Assembly (NCBI GenBank): GCA_021234155.1
Contig: JAJEKV010000008.1
Span: 8,274,445 to 8,338,444 of the forward strand
Reading direction: 5' to 3'
DNA: 64,000 nt
DNA from: Isoetes taiwanensis
Lineage: Eukaryota; Streptophyta; Lycopodiopsida; Isoetales; Isoetaceae
In this document: in pieces, positions 1 through 12,239 of the stretch
How the letters are laid out: the number at the start of each line of letters is the position of its first letter
Position numbering within the stretch: the stretch's first letter is position 1
Program-made: the position numbers and the translations under genes
The notes under the pieces: model-generated
What the model was told of the DNA's origin: nothing
Databases searched by the model: none
The model's input: the letters and a program-made list of their open reading frames with translations, nothing else

Positions 1-1305
1 CGCCGCACCTATCGAGCCCAAACCATCTCTGCGACCTAGGAGGTGTCGGACCCATACCCTGCCCACATTCAGTGACCGACTATAAGCCTAGCACACTGTA
101 GGAGCCCCGGTAGCCGCGCTCAGCAAGGCTCCAACCCCCCTTCCCCAATGTGCCCGTTATCTGGTGCTCAATCACAACCTAACCTCCACAGCTAGGTGGA
201 CTCTTGTGCACAAGCTGCATTTAACGGGATTTAAGGGGTTATACATGAGCATATATACTACTAGATGTCTTTTAGGTCTCTACCCCCCTTAATCCACATA
301 GAATGCAGGAGGAACAGAAAGACAACATCTACTATACATACATCAATTCATCCATAACTTGATCAGAGCATAAAATAGAGACTAATCACTCATCTACTCA
401 TACAAGGGTTAGTAGAAGATCAATCTATCTAGAAACTAACTGGTGTCTTGGCTTGATCCGTTATCCCTGAGGTTTTCCATGGTTGGCTAGTTGGACAGGT
501 ATGAACAATAGCTGCTCCTTCTTCAACTCTCCCAAGTCGAATTGGGGCAGAAGATATCCAACTATGATCTTCATTGAAGGAAACGAGACGTAGAACCATT
601 AACTATACCTAATATTGTTATGCCTGCGATAAAAGAAATTTCTTTTGCTAAATGAAATTAAAGCACGTGCAAGAAGAAATTAAGGAAGCACTATCTTATT
701 TTACTGCATAGTGTAGATTCACCTTATCATATCTACTTATTTTAGGAGTTTTTGTGTGTTTCCCTAACGCTGGTGAAATTTTTACAGCATGGCTTCTGGA
801 ACCTCATCATATCAAGAAATTAAGGAGAGTTCATATGCACGTAAGTTCATATTAGGGAGTTTAAAACCCTAAATGTTTGAGCGCCAATTTTTTGCCATGT
901 GGCATGCCATGTCAGCTACCCATTGCAGTGTGCTATCCAGAGGAGTTGAGGGAAGAAGCGGGCAATGGCAACTATTTCGCTCCATCCAAGAGCCTTGAGG
1001 AGCTGTTGCTTTGGATTCCATGGCGGAAGGTCTCAGCATGGCGTGCGTTTTACCGTCGGTGTAACGACCATTACAAAACCAGTTTGCAGAGGCCTCGTTG
1101 TTCGTTGCATTGGTTGGGTACGTCAGAAATCAGACTTGCTGTCGAATTCTTTGTAATTCATTTGGATGTTTGTGATACATAAAATAGAAATTAATTAACC
1201 TAACCTTTCAGACAATGTCATTCTTGGAGTTTCATTTTTGCTAGCCAAGTGCCACAATCGATTTAGTTGTCTCTTCAGTGCATACTGATAGAGAACTTCT
1301 TATAG
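1..1305. other. Upstream stretch, no gene assigned
   Basis: No gene can be called here. The first 250 bases are C-rich and look like decayed repeat. An open segment around 880-1117 (+) reads plausibly as protein (for example CYPEELREEAGNGNYF, then LEELLLWIPW) and ends near a GG|GTACGT donor-like site. It could be an upstream exon of the coiled-coil gene that starts at 1306, but its phase at that donor does not match the phase-0 acceptor at 1306, so I leave it unassigned. A short ATG-bearing segment at 789-841 also ends at a GTAAGT-like donor. Confidence 0.3.
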
Positions 1306-4300
1306 GACCCCGAAGGTTTGCTAGGACCTCCCCAACCGGGTCACATTTCTAGGAGAACACTGCAAAAGAAGTTGGAAGAAGACAAAGACTACGAAGAAAC
1401 TTTAAGGAGAGAAGCACAACAACAACTGGAAAAGCAGAGAGCAGCTCGTGCTGTAAGTTCGTTTCTTTTTGCCTTTCTCATTTTCAAGGTAACCTTGCTT
1501 GTTTACCCATTTGCCATAACTTTTCCTTGTATTGCTGTGAATTATACTATAACAATAGGGATTCCTATGTCTAAGACATGGAAAATATTCTGGGGAACTG
1601 GGAAAGTTGTAGTTGCAAAATTGATATTAGTCATACAATTATTTCTCTTGCTGAATTTCGTTGCAGTTGTAATATTCTTCAGGCAAGGGTAGTTCCAGAT
1701 ACAGACGGGCTTCTGGTAGAATATTTTCTGGAAACTGATGCCAAAGAAATCGAATATGAAATTGCCCGTTGCAAGTTGCGGTAAGAATTCATTTGTATTA
1801 TACTTCATCCATGACGTAAAAAGCATGTTTCAAATTCTATATGCATTTTTTCCAAAGAATCATTCAACGAAGCTGACCTAGAGGTTTGCAAACAGCTTCT
1901 ATTTATGAAAATGTGCTGCCGTATTAAAAATCAACCACAGAATACTGCCATGGGTGTAGTTGCATATTCCACATAGCACCACTCAGTCAGTGGCATGTGT
2001 CTTAATTTAATCTAAGAACATCATGGTGGAGAAGTGACAGGCCAAGTTGCATGAACGAGAAAGAGTTCAAAGGGCTCTTTATTCATTCTGAATTTGGCCT
2101 TGAAATGTGTGAAGCTCTGAAATGACTTCCAAGAGACAAGCTTCATTATCTATTCCGCATTTTACCTTTTGGCCTACTGAAGTGCAAATGCATGCCTCTC
2201 ACACTCATGGGGTTCAGTTCACTACATAAATGCCTCTTCTCATTTTTTTACACCATGCTAAAAGAAAGTATATTTGTTCCCACCACTGTTTCTAAATTTC
2301 TGCCTATAGTACGGGAATGTTCTTCTGCAAGTTCCAATAATATAGTCGGCACCAATCAGAGAATCTTTAACGATATATTAGCAGAATCCACATTGTGAAG
2401 GTTTCTTCTCCTCTTTTAGATATTAACATGCAGAGGTAGAGTGGCACTAACATCAAAGGACCCTGATGTCCAGAGCCACAAACTGAGATAGAGTAGGATT
2501 GTTAACTATTTTCCTTTCAAACAGACGCCGAGTTTGGTGTCTGGTTCAGAAGATCTTGAAAGTGATTGAACACGTTCAATGGAACTTTTTTTTCTCCTTT
2601 ATATCATTGTTCATTGTCCGTTATTAGATTGCACGGTGCAAATAATTGCACTATATGGCAGCAGGGTTCAGCAGTGAATTCTACTCAAGATAAGAGTTGG
2701 AAGCAGTGGAACTTCATCATGCAAGGAAAATGTACCCTTTGCTACTTTTTCTCGCTACAGATTTTACAGTAAAAAACAGTCCAGAGAAAGTAACCACATG
2801 GCTGTAACAGGATAATGTGTCTATGCTTAAGAGGAAAGAACACTTGTTTATTAAGCTACTGATGCACTAAATTTTGTAATTGGAGGTTGTTTGCAGTCAC
2901 AACATATAGTTCCTATGCTTGAGGTCAGTTTCGATGTGTTGCATAGGCCCGGGGAGGTGAACTAGTGATTGAGTGGTTTTTGCACTTAGGTTTAAAACCT
3001 TTCTCGTCTTTGGATGGCAGATAAGTTGCATCAGTCTTGATCCTATACCTGGACAGATTGCCTCCTTCCACGTGTTGCTTAACCTTAAGCTAGGGGGTGA
3101 ACCTGTTACAAATGGCCAAAATGAGATTTTATCTCAAACTTTTGGACGTTTCAGAAGAAGGTCAAGTCATCCTGAATTGTAAATGCACTTGCCACATTGT
3201 AGCAAAATCGAGAGGGAAGGTGTGAGATCCAACTAGGAAGAGCCCCTAGCACACAAAACAGTCCTTCTAATATTTGTCATTTCACATTAGGCATTAGCGT
3301 GTCTTTAAGATACTGTGTAATGCCAAGCACTTAACATGGATTTAATAGTAAAGAAATAACCGGTATAGATTGGAAAAGGTGGACTGGATAATGGAGATTT
3401 AACGATCAATAGCTGGGTTGAACCTTCAATTCGCCAAACACAACTGAGTGTATTTGTAACCCTTGCTCAGAGGATGAAATCATACAAATTGGATTTCCAT
3501 TATGGCTTTTGCCTGCTTATGCTTCTCTTGATCAGGAGAATACTGCTTAATACCAGAATTATTTCCAGCAAACAGCTTCTTGCTTCCATGATTTTCACCC
3601 TTATACTAGTGGAATTGATAAACAACCTATGATCCTTTGGAAATGACTAAGCGACATACGGTTCTTTCATGTTGACTCAAAGAAATTATGCAGGACAAAT
3701 CCATGCATGGGGAATAGAAAACTCAAAGTCAATTGTGGGTGACGTTGGATAGAAACAGAACGAGACTCTTGTCAATCGGGGCTTCCAAATTTTTTGACAT
3801 TATCCTGGATTTTTCAATTTTTGTCACCATTGCATTGTTGGATTTTAGTTTCAAAGCTGATTAGATAGTAATGCCATTGTAGAGTATGTCATTTAGTGGT
3901 GGATTCATTTGAAGCTGGAGGCCATTTTTTGACGCATGGGCCCAGGGAGGGGGATTAATGATTGCATGGTTTTTACATTCAGCTTTAAAACCCTTCTTGA
4001 TTTTGGCATGGCAGATAAGTTGAATCAATCTTGATCCTATTGCCTCTTTCGTGTCTGTTGCCTAACCTCAAGCTCACTAGAGGGAGGTAAACCTGTCATG
4101 AGTCAAGACGGAATGCAGCAAAGCAGAAATCCAAAACCAAGATGAGATTTCATCTCAAAAAATACATTCGGAAGCCAAGTCAACCTGGACTGCGTATCCA
4201 CCTGGCACATTGTAACAAAATGAGGGTGAAAGTGTCAGATCCAATTAGGACTAGCTCACAAGAAGGCCATTCTAATTGAATCATTGAGTTTTAGTTTTCT

Positions 4301-7006
4301 CAGTTCCTTAGCGTGCCATTAAAATGCCATGTAATTCCAAGCATTTTAGATGGACTTAAATAGTAAAAGAAAAGTTGCTATAGATTGAAAGAGGTGGTCT
4401 GGATAATGGAGGTTTCAAGATGAATAGCTGGGTTTTGCAAATCCGTCAAAAGGTACTGAGTGTCTTATGTATCCCCTCGCTCAGCATGATGGAAAGTTTC
4501 GTATATGAAGTTACTTTCTATTAGATCTTCCAAGTCTTGGATCTGAAGTTTGCTCAAAGAGGCAACTCGGACATTTTAGAGATGATGCAGGCTTTCCAAG
4601 TCTTGGATCATAGACAATCTGGAAGTTTGCTCACATGGTGGCAACTAGGACATACTTAGAAATGACGCAACAATATCCATCCCATGGCCTATTGGTCTTT
4701 GTGCAACTAGGACATACTTAGAAATGATGCAACAATATGCATCCCACGTTTTATTGGTCTTCGTGGACGTAAAAAACTCAATTTTATTTTATTCCATTCT
4801 GTTCGTCATGGCATTTGCATGCTTCTGCTTGTCTGATCATGATAATCTTGCTTATTTGATGAGGATGATCCTACTTATTACCAGGATTATTTCCACAAAA
4901 TAACTTCTTGCTTCCATTATCTTCATCACTTGTACTAGCGAAATTTTAGAAGTGGCCTATATGATCCTTTGATTTTGACTCAAAGAAACAATGCAATCTA
5001 AGAGAGTACCATTAAATGAACTCCTTGCCACAACACCCCCAACACCCAAAAAAAAAACCAAAAAGGGAGGGAATAGTTTCACTTTATAAAACATTGCATG
5101 CTATCATGGAGCTCATTGTATTGGATTTTATCGTGTATATAATATGAACAAGATATTACTATTAGAAGCAAACAAATTTAACACAATTTGTATTCTGTGC
5201 AATGAATGAACATGATGTTAGACACTTGGTGCAAGGGGTTAAATGGTTGAAGGATTCTTGCTTCATTATAATAAGAAATTACTACAAATTTCAGCTCCAT
5301 GTTACAATTTGGGACTTCATTACATGCTAGACATCCTAAAAATCAGGTGATCACTACTATTTAACATAGGATATATGGCTGTTAAAGGGAAAGGAAAGGA
5401 CCTTGATGTCGCGATAGCTCAATGGGTGTTTGCTTATACCATGGCAATAACACAGTGGGAAACTATCTAACACAACGCCACGTGTTAAGAAATACGTACA
5501 AACACCCAATGTCTATTGCTGTTTAATATTTGCGTACAAGTTACAAGTTTGCATTATAAGTTTTGCTTGGCTTGATGACTTTTAGCTAGACACACCCTAG
5601 TCCATTGTACTGTATATTGCATACGTTTATTACACCATAGGCCAGTCACCGGATAATCTTGTACAACTTTACTGCAAACTTTACTGCAAACAAATAAGCT
5701 AATGGAATTTTTCGTTGTTTGCAGGCTCACTTCATCTTTCTTCTCACATTTGGAGAATGAAATTGGTTCCTTGCGTTTTAGCCTAAACAAAACACAGGTG
5801 TTACATTTATCCAATTTATGCGTTCCACAACCTGTCCTAAAGTTGATGCTTAATTCTTAACGCAGGAAGTTGAAGACAGACTAATAGAATTAGAGGCCTT
5901 ACAAAAGGTCTTACATGAAGGCATTGGTAAGAATTTATGTTCTACGGTTTTCATATGATTTTTACATCAAACTTTTGATGAATATGTATTTTGATCGACA
6001 TACCTTATTCGCTGTAAACAAAATACAGCTTACTCTGACCTCTGTAATCCTTGTCTTTGTCTTTCTTTATTAACCCTACATTCTACTGATAGATGATTGT
6101 TTTTAAATTTTTTTATTAAAAACCAGACGTCTTTGTCTTGCAGAAGCATATGATAAGATGACTTGTGACTTTGTGGAAGCCAGGTCGAAGCTGACGCGCA
6201 TTTTTGAATCCAAGGACAAGAAAACTACGGTAAGTAGACATTGATTTAATTCCTTGATTGGTGTCAGTAGTTATATATATGTTTTTGAATGGAATTTTTG
6301 AATGGAGTTTTTAATGGCTAGCTGTCTCTTCATTAGCTGCTTGAAATGGTCGAGAAAAACGAGCTGGATAGACCTTTGCTGGCAGTACTGGACCAGAATA
6401 TATCTACTGCAAACGCTGCTGGAGAGGTAAAGTATCTTCCCTGCACAAAAAAGCAAAAAAATAAAAGTTGCTCTCAAGTCAAGAATGCATAGCTGTACAG
6501 AAGAGGCTCAAAATACTGTTGTGTCTGGGCCCAGTTGGCTAATATGCTACTTCCTTTTTGATGCATGATTGAATGACAGAGAAAAGGAATTGACAGGCCT
6601 GTGGCCCCCTGTTTTTGGATGTTGAGGACATGATTTTTTTTGGTCCTACTATGTCCCACATATTTAATCAGCAAATTTATGTCCCTCGAGAGTACATTTC
6701 TCATTATTGAATTATGCTGTCTAGCACGGCTTGCATTGTTTTTGCATCAGCATGTACTGGGTCATGGAAATTTTAAAGCTCTTCATATTCTAGCTTGGAG
6801 ATATCTCTGCTTCAAATATTCCGTTTTTGTGAATGAACCCAATTGTTTTTGAATCCTAGGGTATTTAATAAATGTTGGTATCTAACTTTTGTAGATCTCT
6901 TAGGTTTTTTTTTAATCAAATTCACTTTTTCCCATATATGTAGGTACGAGCAGCCGCATTTATGGAGAAGATCCGTGGAGCTGTTATAAAATACATCACT
7001 TTATGA
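1306..7006 (+). CDS. Coiled-coil plant protein, 3' seven exons (At4g37920-like, tentative)
   Basis: Seven exons splice in phase at GT/AG borders: 1306-1452, 1683-1780, 5725-5797, 5866-5926, 6144-6229, 6337-6426 and 6944-7006, ending in TGA. They give 205 codons. The order is a basic/acidic helical segment (EEDKDYEETLRREAQQQLEK), a stretch with VVPDTDGLLVEYFLETDAKE, then helical segments (ENEIGSLRFSLNKTQ, VEDRLIELEALQKVL, LLEMVEKNELDRPLL) and the tail AAFMEKIRGAVIKYITL. The charge pattern and heptads suggest coiled coil. From memory the C-terminal wording resembles plant chloroplast proteins of the At4g37920 ('endoribonuclease E-like') type; this is a tentative family match, not an alignment. 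The N-terminus, including any transit peptide, is not found, so the gene is 5' incomplete. Intron 2 is 3.9 kb and holds an internal duplication. All phases agree, with no stop in any exon, so it looks functional. Confidence 0.78.
2945..4995 (+). repeat. Diverged direct duplication inside intron 2
   Basis: About 2945-3695 and 3925-4995 are two diverged copies in direct orientation. Shared landmarks in the same order are the TTTAAAACC block, GGCAGATAAGTTG, TCTTGATCCTAT, the TGTAGCAAAAT-like block, the CTTCTTGCTTCCAT block and ATGATCCTTTG followed by GACTCAAAGAAA. Copy 2 is longer because of extra sequence around 4490-4765, which contains its own tandem duplication. No coding signal is visible in either copy. 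Confidence 0.75.
4642..4765 (+). repeat. 62-bp tandem duplication
   Basis: Two adjacent 62-bp units (4642-4703 and 4704-4765) begin CAACTAGGACATACTTAGAA and end with a TATTGGTCTT(T/C)GTG block. They differ at only a few positions, so this duplication is younger than the larger intron duplication that contains it. Confidence 0.8.
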
Positions 7007-8501
7007 TGGAAAGGTTATATGGATGTTAATTATGATTGTGTAATTGTTTAAGGTATTAACAAAGTTCCTAAACAATTGCATCGTACATTTTTGTCATGGG
7101 AGCCCATGTGGAGAGTGGGTTAATTTTTGCTCTATTATTAATTTTTGAATTAAGTGACCCCATAAAATGCAAGGACACCTATTAAAACATTTCATTGTCC
7201 TTAAAGACGATTGTGGTTTATCTAAGAATGAAAGGTATTTGGGTGCTTTTCAAAATTTTATTGTGCTTTAACATCCCTACCCTCCACAGGGCCCCCACCC
7301 CAACTTAGTGGGTCCTCATTGGGTCTTCTTTTTGGTGAACTCATAATTCCATTATCTCAATCTTGTCCCATTTTGGTGACCTCTTAATCCTATCATCTCA
7401 ATCCTTGCATTCAAAGGTTTATATTAAATGGTAAGATAAAAATCTCATAACCATTGTATGTTGTGGAAGGCTAAGATTTGAATGGTTGCATCATACTCGT
7501 AACATGTATATTGTTGGCATATGGGATCTAAGATCTAGGAATTTAATCAAGCGGTGTTCAATTAGTACCTTGGGCTATGTTAGAGTTCGTTCAAGCTATT
7601 GTGCACTGGGTGAATGGGAATGTTTTTATTACAAAGACTATCATGGGACCATGAACGTCTTGAGAACTGGAAAGCTCAGTATATTTGAACAAATTGAACT
7701 GTATGTATAACTTTTCCTTCAAAAACAATCAAATATAGAATGAATAGAATAAAATTATTATGTCCATGGAGACCAATGACCCAAGTGGACTAACAATCAT
7801 TACTCCAAGGATTAAAAAACCCAGCCCCAAAAGGTTTTCAAGAGAAGAACCTTGTATTAAGAATGATACCAAAAAGGCAACAATGTAATGAATCACAACC
7901 TTATTGTTGTTGGTTCAACAATAGAAGACATGGAGTATCCAATACATAAAACAGTGTACAAAGCCAGATCATGTACCACTCTGGAAGCGTGGATTGTAAT
8001 GTCAGGTAACGATTTTCGAACATCACAAAAGTAGGACATTCCAGAAATTATGATGTTCATCTTCAAGAAATTGCAATTGGCAACATGCACATAGTTTCCC
8101 TTGTTATGGCAATTGCAGCCATTTCCACCTACTTTTTTCAATTCAGAGATGATGACAATAGCTATAATCTTCTTCTTGGACAAAGAAGCAAGCAAATAAG
8201 CATGTGATCCGTGTGCCAAACTGAGATTTATATGGGCATAATATGATTAGTTTCTAAGTTCATCCAAGCATGTGCATTCCGTAGCTTATAGAAAAAATAA
8301 CTATCAAGATACTGCTTGAAGAAGCATGGGCTCAACATTTATAAACACCATGCATTGGCCCTGTTGCACAGACCATTGAGCAAACCATGTATTATAATGC
8401 TCTTTCCAACATCCTTTCAAATGTTGGGGAGATTGAGTGGTGAGCGCTAGAGAAGAGTACCTATCAACTTCCATCCCATGCACGAACCCCTGGTTGGGTT
8501 A
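7007..8501. other. Intergenic, no gene seen
   Basis: AT-rich sequence downstream of the stop codon at 7004-7006. It should contain the 3' untranslated region of that gene, but I cannot place a definite poly(A) site. Open frames at 7486-7710 (+) and 7893-8219 (-) have no recognisable motif and look like chance frames. Confidence 0.5.
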
Positions 8502-9644
8502 TGTTTAGTTGTTTTTCTTTTTTTTTTTTCTTTTTTTTTTTGGAGGTAAGGTGGGTTTTGTATTCATACTAATAACTTACATAGTGATAATGTATACCAT
8601 CAATGGCATACTATTAGGCATAATGCCAAATACACATTTCTTATAGCTGGAAATGTGTTCAAAAAACAGACTAAGGTCTGTTACATATTTCATATACACA
8701 AAAAATCAAGTAATCCAAATTATAAACTGTTCAAAGTTGGTCTATTTTGTTCTACTGTGCGTCGATTAAGTCCTGCATGGTAAGGTCCAGTACTCTATGT
8801 CTGCCAAACATATTCAAAAGCATATCTAGCTTAGCAACCGGGTAATTAATGAAATCCAGCAGTAAGAGAACATGTGCCTCCCGTTTCTGCTGCCACTTAT
8901 GATATAAGTTCATGAAGTATGGTCGGAGGTTGTTGTGGCTCCAAGCTTCAACTCGTTTAAGGATCTTCTTCAATGCCGATGCATGGATCACTTCCTGCTT
9001 CAACTGAATGAAAATTTCTTCTTCCTCGATCCTGGGGAGATTGGAATCCTCACTGTCATTCCCCTATCCAGGACTCCATATCTATTGAGCCTCCTCATGG
9101 CATCTATGCAAAATAACATCATTAATAGTTAGATTAAGCACAAAGAAATCATAAAGTCCCTGAAATCTACCAAAGGCTGTCCAGCCTTTATCATAGTTCT
9201 TCCCCTTCAGGGATCTATAGGCCACAGCTGAGTTTACTAGCTCAGTTAGGAAAGTTTGTTTGAGCCATATAATGTTGGGATTCTTGTTTTCCATTACAAC
9301 TCTATTTCTGTGCTTCCATGCTGCCCAACAGCAAAGTATTCTTGTTGTGCTCAATACTCTGTTATCTGTATTCAGAAATTCAATGAGGCCATTTCCTCCA
9401 ATTGTACCCCTGTTTATCTGAGCAGTCCAGTTCCAAAACTCAATGATGACCGAGCATTGAAAGACATGATTAGATGATTCTTCCTCTCCACATCCCATAG
9501 GACACATCTTTGAGATAGATGCATCAAACTTAGCTCTTCTCTGATTAGTCATTAGCCCTTGATGCAATATAAGCCAGGTAAATGTCCTTATTTTGTTGGC
9601 AGTGTAACTCCTCCAACCCTTTTTACATATTGTTTAGTTGTTTT
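8502..9644 (-). mobile_element. 5'-truncated L1-type LINE with 14-bp target-site duplication
   Basis: The element occupies 8516-9630 and reads on the minus strand. Its 3' poly(A) tail appears as the T-rich run at 8516-8540. The flanks carry the same 14 bases, TGTTTAGTTGTTTT, at 8502-8515 and 9631-9644, which is a target-site duplication made by target-primed reverse transcription. The body holds only the end of ORF2 (zinc-binding region and C-terminal tail), so the insertion was 5'-truncated to about 1.1 kb when it landed. The intact duplication and tail suggest fairly recent insertion, although the coding frame is broken. Confidence 0.88.
8752..9627 (-). pseudogene. LINE ORF2 C-terminus: RVT zinc-binding domain and tail (broken)
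   Basis: On the minus strand the frame begins at the truncation with GWRSYTANKIRTFTWLILHQ, then has a C-P-M-G-C...SSNHVFQC zinc-binding motif, the reverse-transcriptase zinc-binding (zf-RVT) signature of plant L1 elements. A W-rich segment follows (FWNWTAQ, CCWAAWKHRNRVV). A stop at about 9082 interrupts the frame. Further helical sequence resumes at 9003-8752 (EVIHASALKKILKRVEAW, then FINYPVAKLDMLLNMF) and is probably the C-terminal tail after one or more small lesions. There is no reverse transcriptase or endonuclease domain. It is a dead fragment. Confidence 0.8.
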
Positions 9645-11640
9645 CACCTTTGTTCTTCTTTAAATTTATTTGATGCGTTGCGATGAGACTTAGTCCCTAG
9701 ATCTCATTTGGGCTTCGGCCCTTTACTCTATACTCATCCCATAAGCTCGACGAGCTTTCTATGGATGTTAAAATATCTTATCTTTCTAAATAGCATATGT
9801 GGTGTTGCCCCAAATATGTTAATGGCCTACAACATGCCCCAAATGTACTCAATGGTTTACCAAAACAAGTTGGACCATTTGTGGTTTAACATTATTTTTA
9901 TACAATATTGTATTTAACTTTGATTTGCACGAAGGTGAGGGGATCACCATGGTATTTTGCCATTAACTTTGGTTTAATGGTATTTCTATATGTTGGGTAT
10001 TTTAAATGGAGGTTTTTAGAGGGGATGATCTTATATTTTTAAGCATATCTATATTGTACACTTTCTGTACGGTCAAGATTTTGCTATTAAAGAATGCAAA
10101 GAGCACATGTCTCCCTATAATGAACGATCCATCCTGAAGAGACATGTGCTCTTGGTGTTCTCTTATATAGAGAGAACATGCATTTGATCCTCAAAAGTCT
10201 TGGAATTGCCTTAAAGATAGATAAAACCACCTCTTCCGTCAAGGTAGAAAATCTCATAGTGGGCATGCCTATAGATATCGTATTACATATAGAACATAGA
10301 GGATGAACTTCACAATGGTAATGAGAACTTGATCATCACAGAAGAGGTTGTGTAGTTGGCTCTTCAGAAACTCTCACTTTGTACAACATCTAATGAACTA
10401 AAGCTACTCTCTGATATGATAATTGGACAGGGCCTATTGTCAGGTCTATCATAACCAAAATGTTGAACGCAGCAATACAGCTGGGAAGTACTTCGTATGA
10501 AATGCTACTCAATGAAGCAGATTTCATGTCGCTAGAAGGGAAGGCCATATGCCATGTGCTAAATTATATGTGCAAGCTTCACAAAATGGAGGAAGGCAAT
10601 CCCCCCACTAGGTAAGAAAGAAAGCAAAAACAAAGGAATAATGTGCAAACTCCGAAAAAAATGGTTGGCTAGGTGGAAGATAGACATAGAAAACGTGCCA
10701 AGCAAGAGAGATATAATTCACGTTGTATGGGGATTGAAATAGGAAATCAAAGACCAAACCCCCAGGAAGTAGGTCCGCATTGACAAAGGGGCCAGCCTTG
10801 CACTATAAGCTTTGAAACCAATTACCTGCAAGCATATGAAGTTGATGTAGCTGGATAACATTCAAGAATGGCAAGCCGTGTGCTTGCCCCTAACGGCAGC
10901 ACAACAGCCCGATTTATTCCAAACTGGGTGCTCAAGAAATTTGCATGCTAGCTTAAAATTCTTATTTCAAAATAGTGGCTATGCGCAATACCTGTTAACT
11001 CTACTATCATATACCATATGATATTGTCTTAAGAAAAAAAACCATAAGAATAGCAAGTTTAGAAAACTATACCTGCCAAACCATTGGACATTGGGAGCCT
11101 AAACAAAACGTTTCCATATTTTGCTTAATCATGACCATTGATTAGGAGAATAATCTAGCATATGTTGGGAATAAAGAAATCTAAGCCATCCCTTTGGAAT
11201 CTCTAATCTCAAGATACCCAAATGTTTAGATAATATATGAAAACCTAATCCAAATGGTCAAATACTGCATGGGTGCTGCCTAGTTTTTTGTAGGAATTGA
11301 AGTTGTATACATGGAAGTATAAACACAAGGTCCCCAATGAATACTTTTTTTTTAAATATACACTATAATTGGCAAATACAAAATTTGCGAAAATGCACAA
11401 TTCTCAAATTTACCTGATGATTTAGCCTTGGCATAGTCACCTCCTGTCCCACCAGGAAACTCAGAATAGAAACCCACAAGACACATAGGCAGCCGAAATT
11501 GCATCAAGGTTTCTCATGGCCTTGTCTCCAACAACAACAAAACTGGCCATGGTGCTAGCTCACATAAGAACCATACAAAAAAGGACTCACCAAATATGCA
11601 CCAGCCGAAATTTTTGGCAACGTCCAAAACTGAGCCCTGA
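9645..11640. other. Intergenic, nothing recognised
   Basis: About 2 kb without an identifiable gene. The stretch 10240-10900 is slightly richer in G and C and may be an old transposon remnant, but no motif is readable. A segment at 11405-11455 could be read on the minus strand as an exon (EFPGGTGGDYAKAKSS before a CAG|GTAAAT donor-like site); with no partner exon found I do not call it. Confidence 0.4.
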
Positions 11641-11711
11641 ATTGCAAGTTCATAATAATAGCATATAAGTATTATTATGTCACAATTGTCAACAATCTAT
11701 AATTGTCAACA

Positions 11712-11720
11712 CCCCCCCTC
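11712..11720 (-). other. Polypurine tract of the copia element at 11.6-19.6 kb
   Basis: Read on the minus strand, GAGGGGGGG immediately precedes TGTTGACAATT, the TG-type start of the 3' LTR. This is the expected position for the primer of plus-strand DNA synthesis, and it fixes the LTR border at 11711. Confidence 0.75.
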
Positions 11721-12239
11721 AGAATAAACTCATATGCTGATCTCCAAAGGACAAACAAACTTCTAAACTTCAAGAGACTTAAAGAAAAAATGAATTGAAT
11801 AAAACTAGACAGGAAATAAGTTAAACTCTCTTTTGACCTGTATGCAACATGCTCACACTTGAACCAATCCCATTTCAGCAACACATTCAGCAAACCTCTC
11901 CGGTGTCAGATTCAGGTGTTCTTGGGCTCGTTGGAAAGCTTATCGAACGAGCTTTCCGTCGGTGTATGATTTGTATGGTGTTTCCCCGCTTTTGTTGATG
12001 TTTTAATCCACTGACAAATCCCGCCCTCTATGGCCACCCCCGACGGCATGCATGCATTGAAGAAAAGAGCCCGCAATTTGGATACCTCATCCCCATCGAA
12101 AGCGTGTATCACAGCCGAGGCAATCGGGGGTTGTACAGAACAGGCGGTTCCCTCCGTGCTAAGCCGGCAAGCTTGAGGCATCACGGGACCATCTGCCGGG
12201 GGGCGCCAAGAAGCGGCTTCTCCAATGTAAGGAGCCGAA

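Noticed and set aside
5400-5490. tRNA-like A box (TAGCTCAATGGG) within the gene intron
   Set aside because: No matching B box with GGTTC follows at the right distance and no cloverleaf can be drawn, so neither a tRNA nor a clear SINE.
11405-11455. Exon-like EFPGGTGGDYAKAKSS before a donor-like site, minus strand
   Set aside because: Single 50-base hit inside or next to a copia LTR, with no neighbouring exon in phase.
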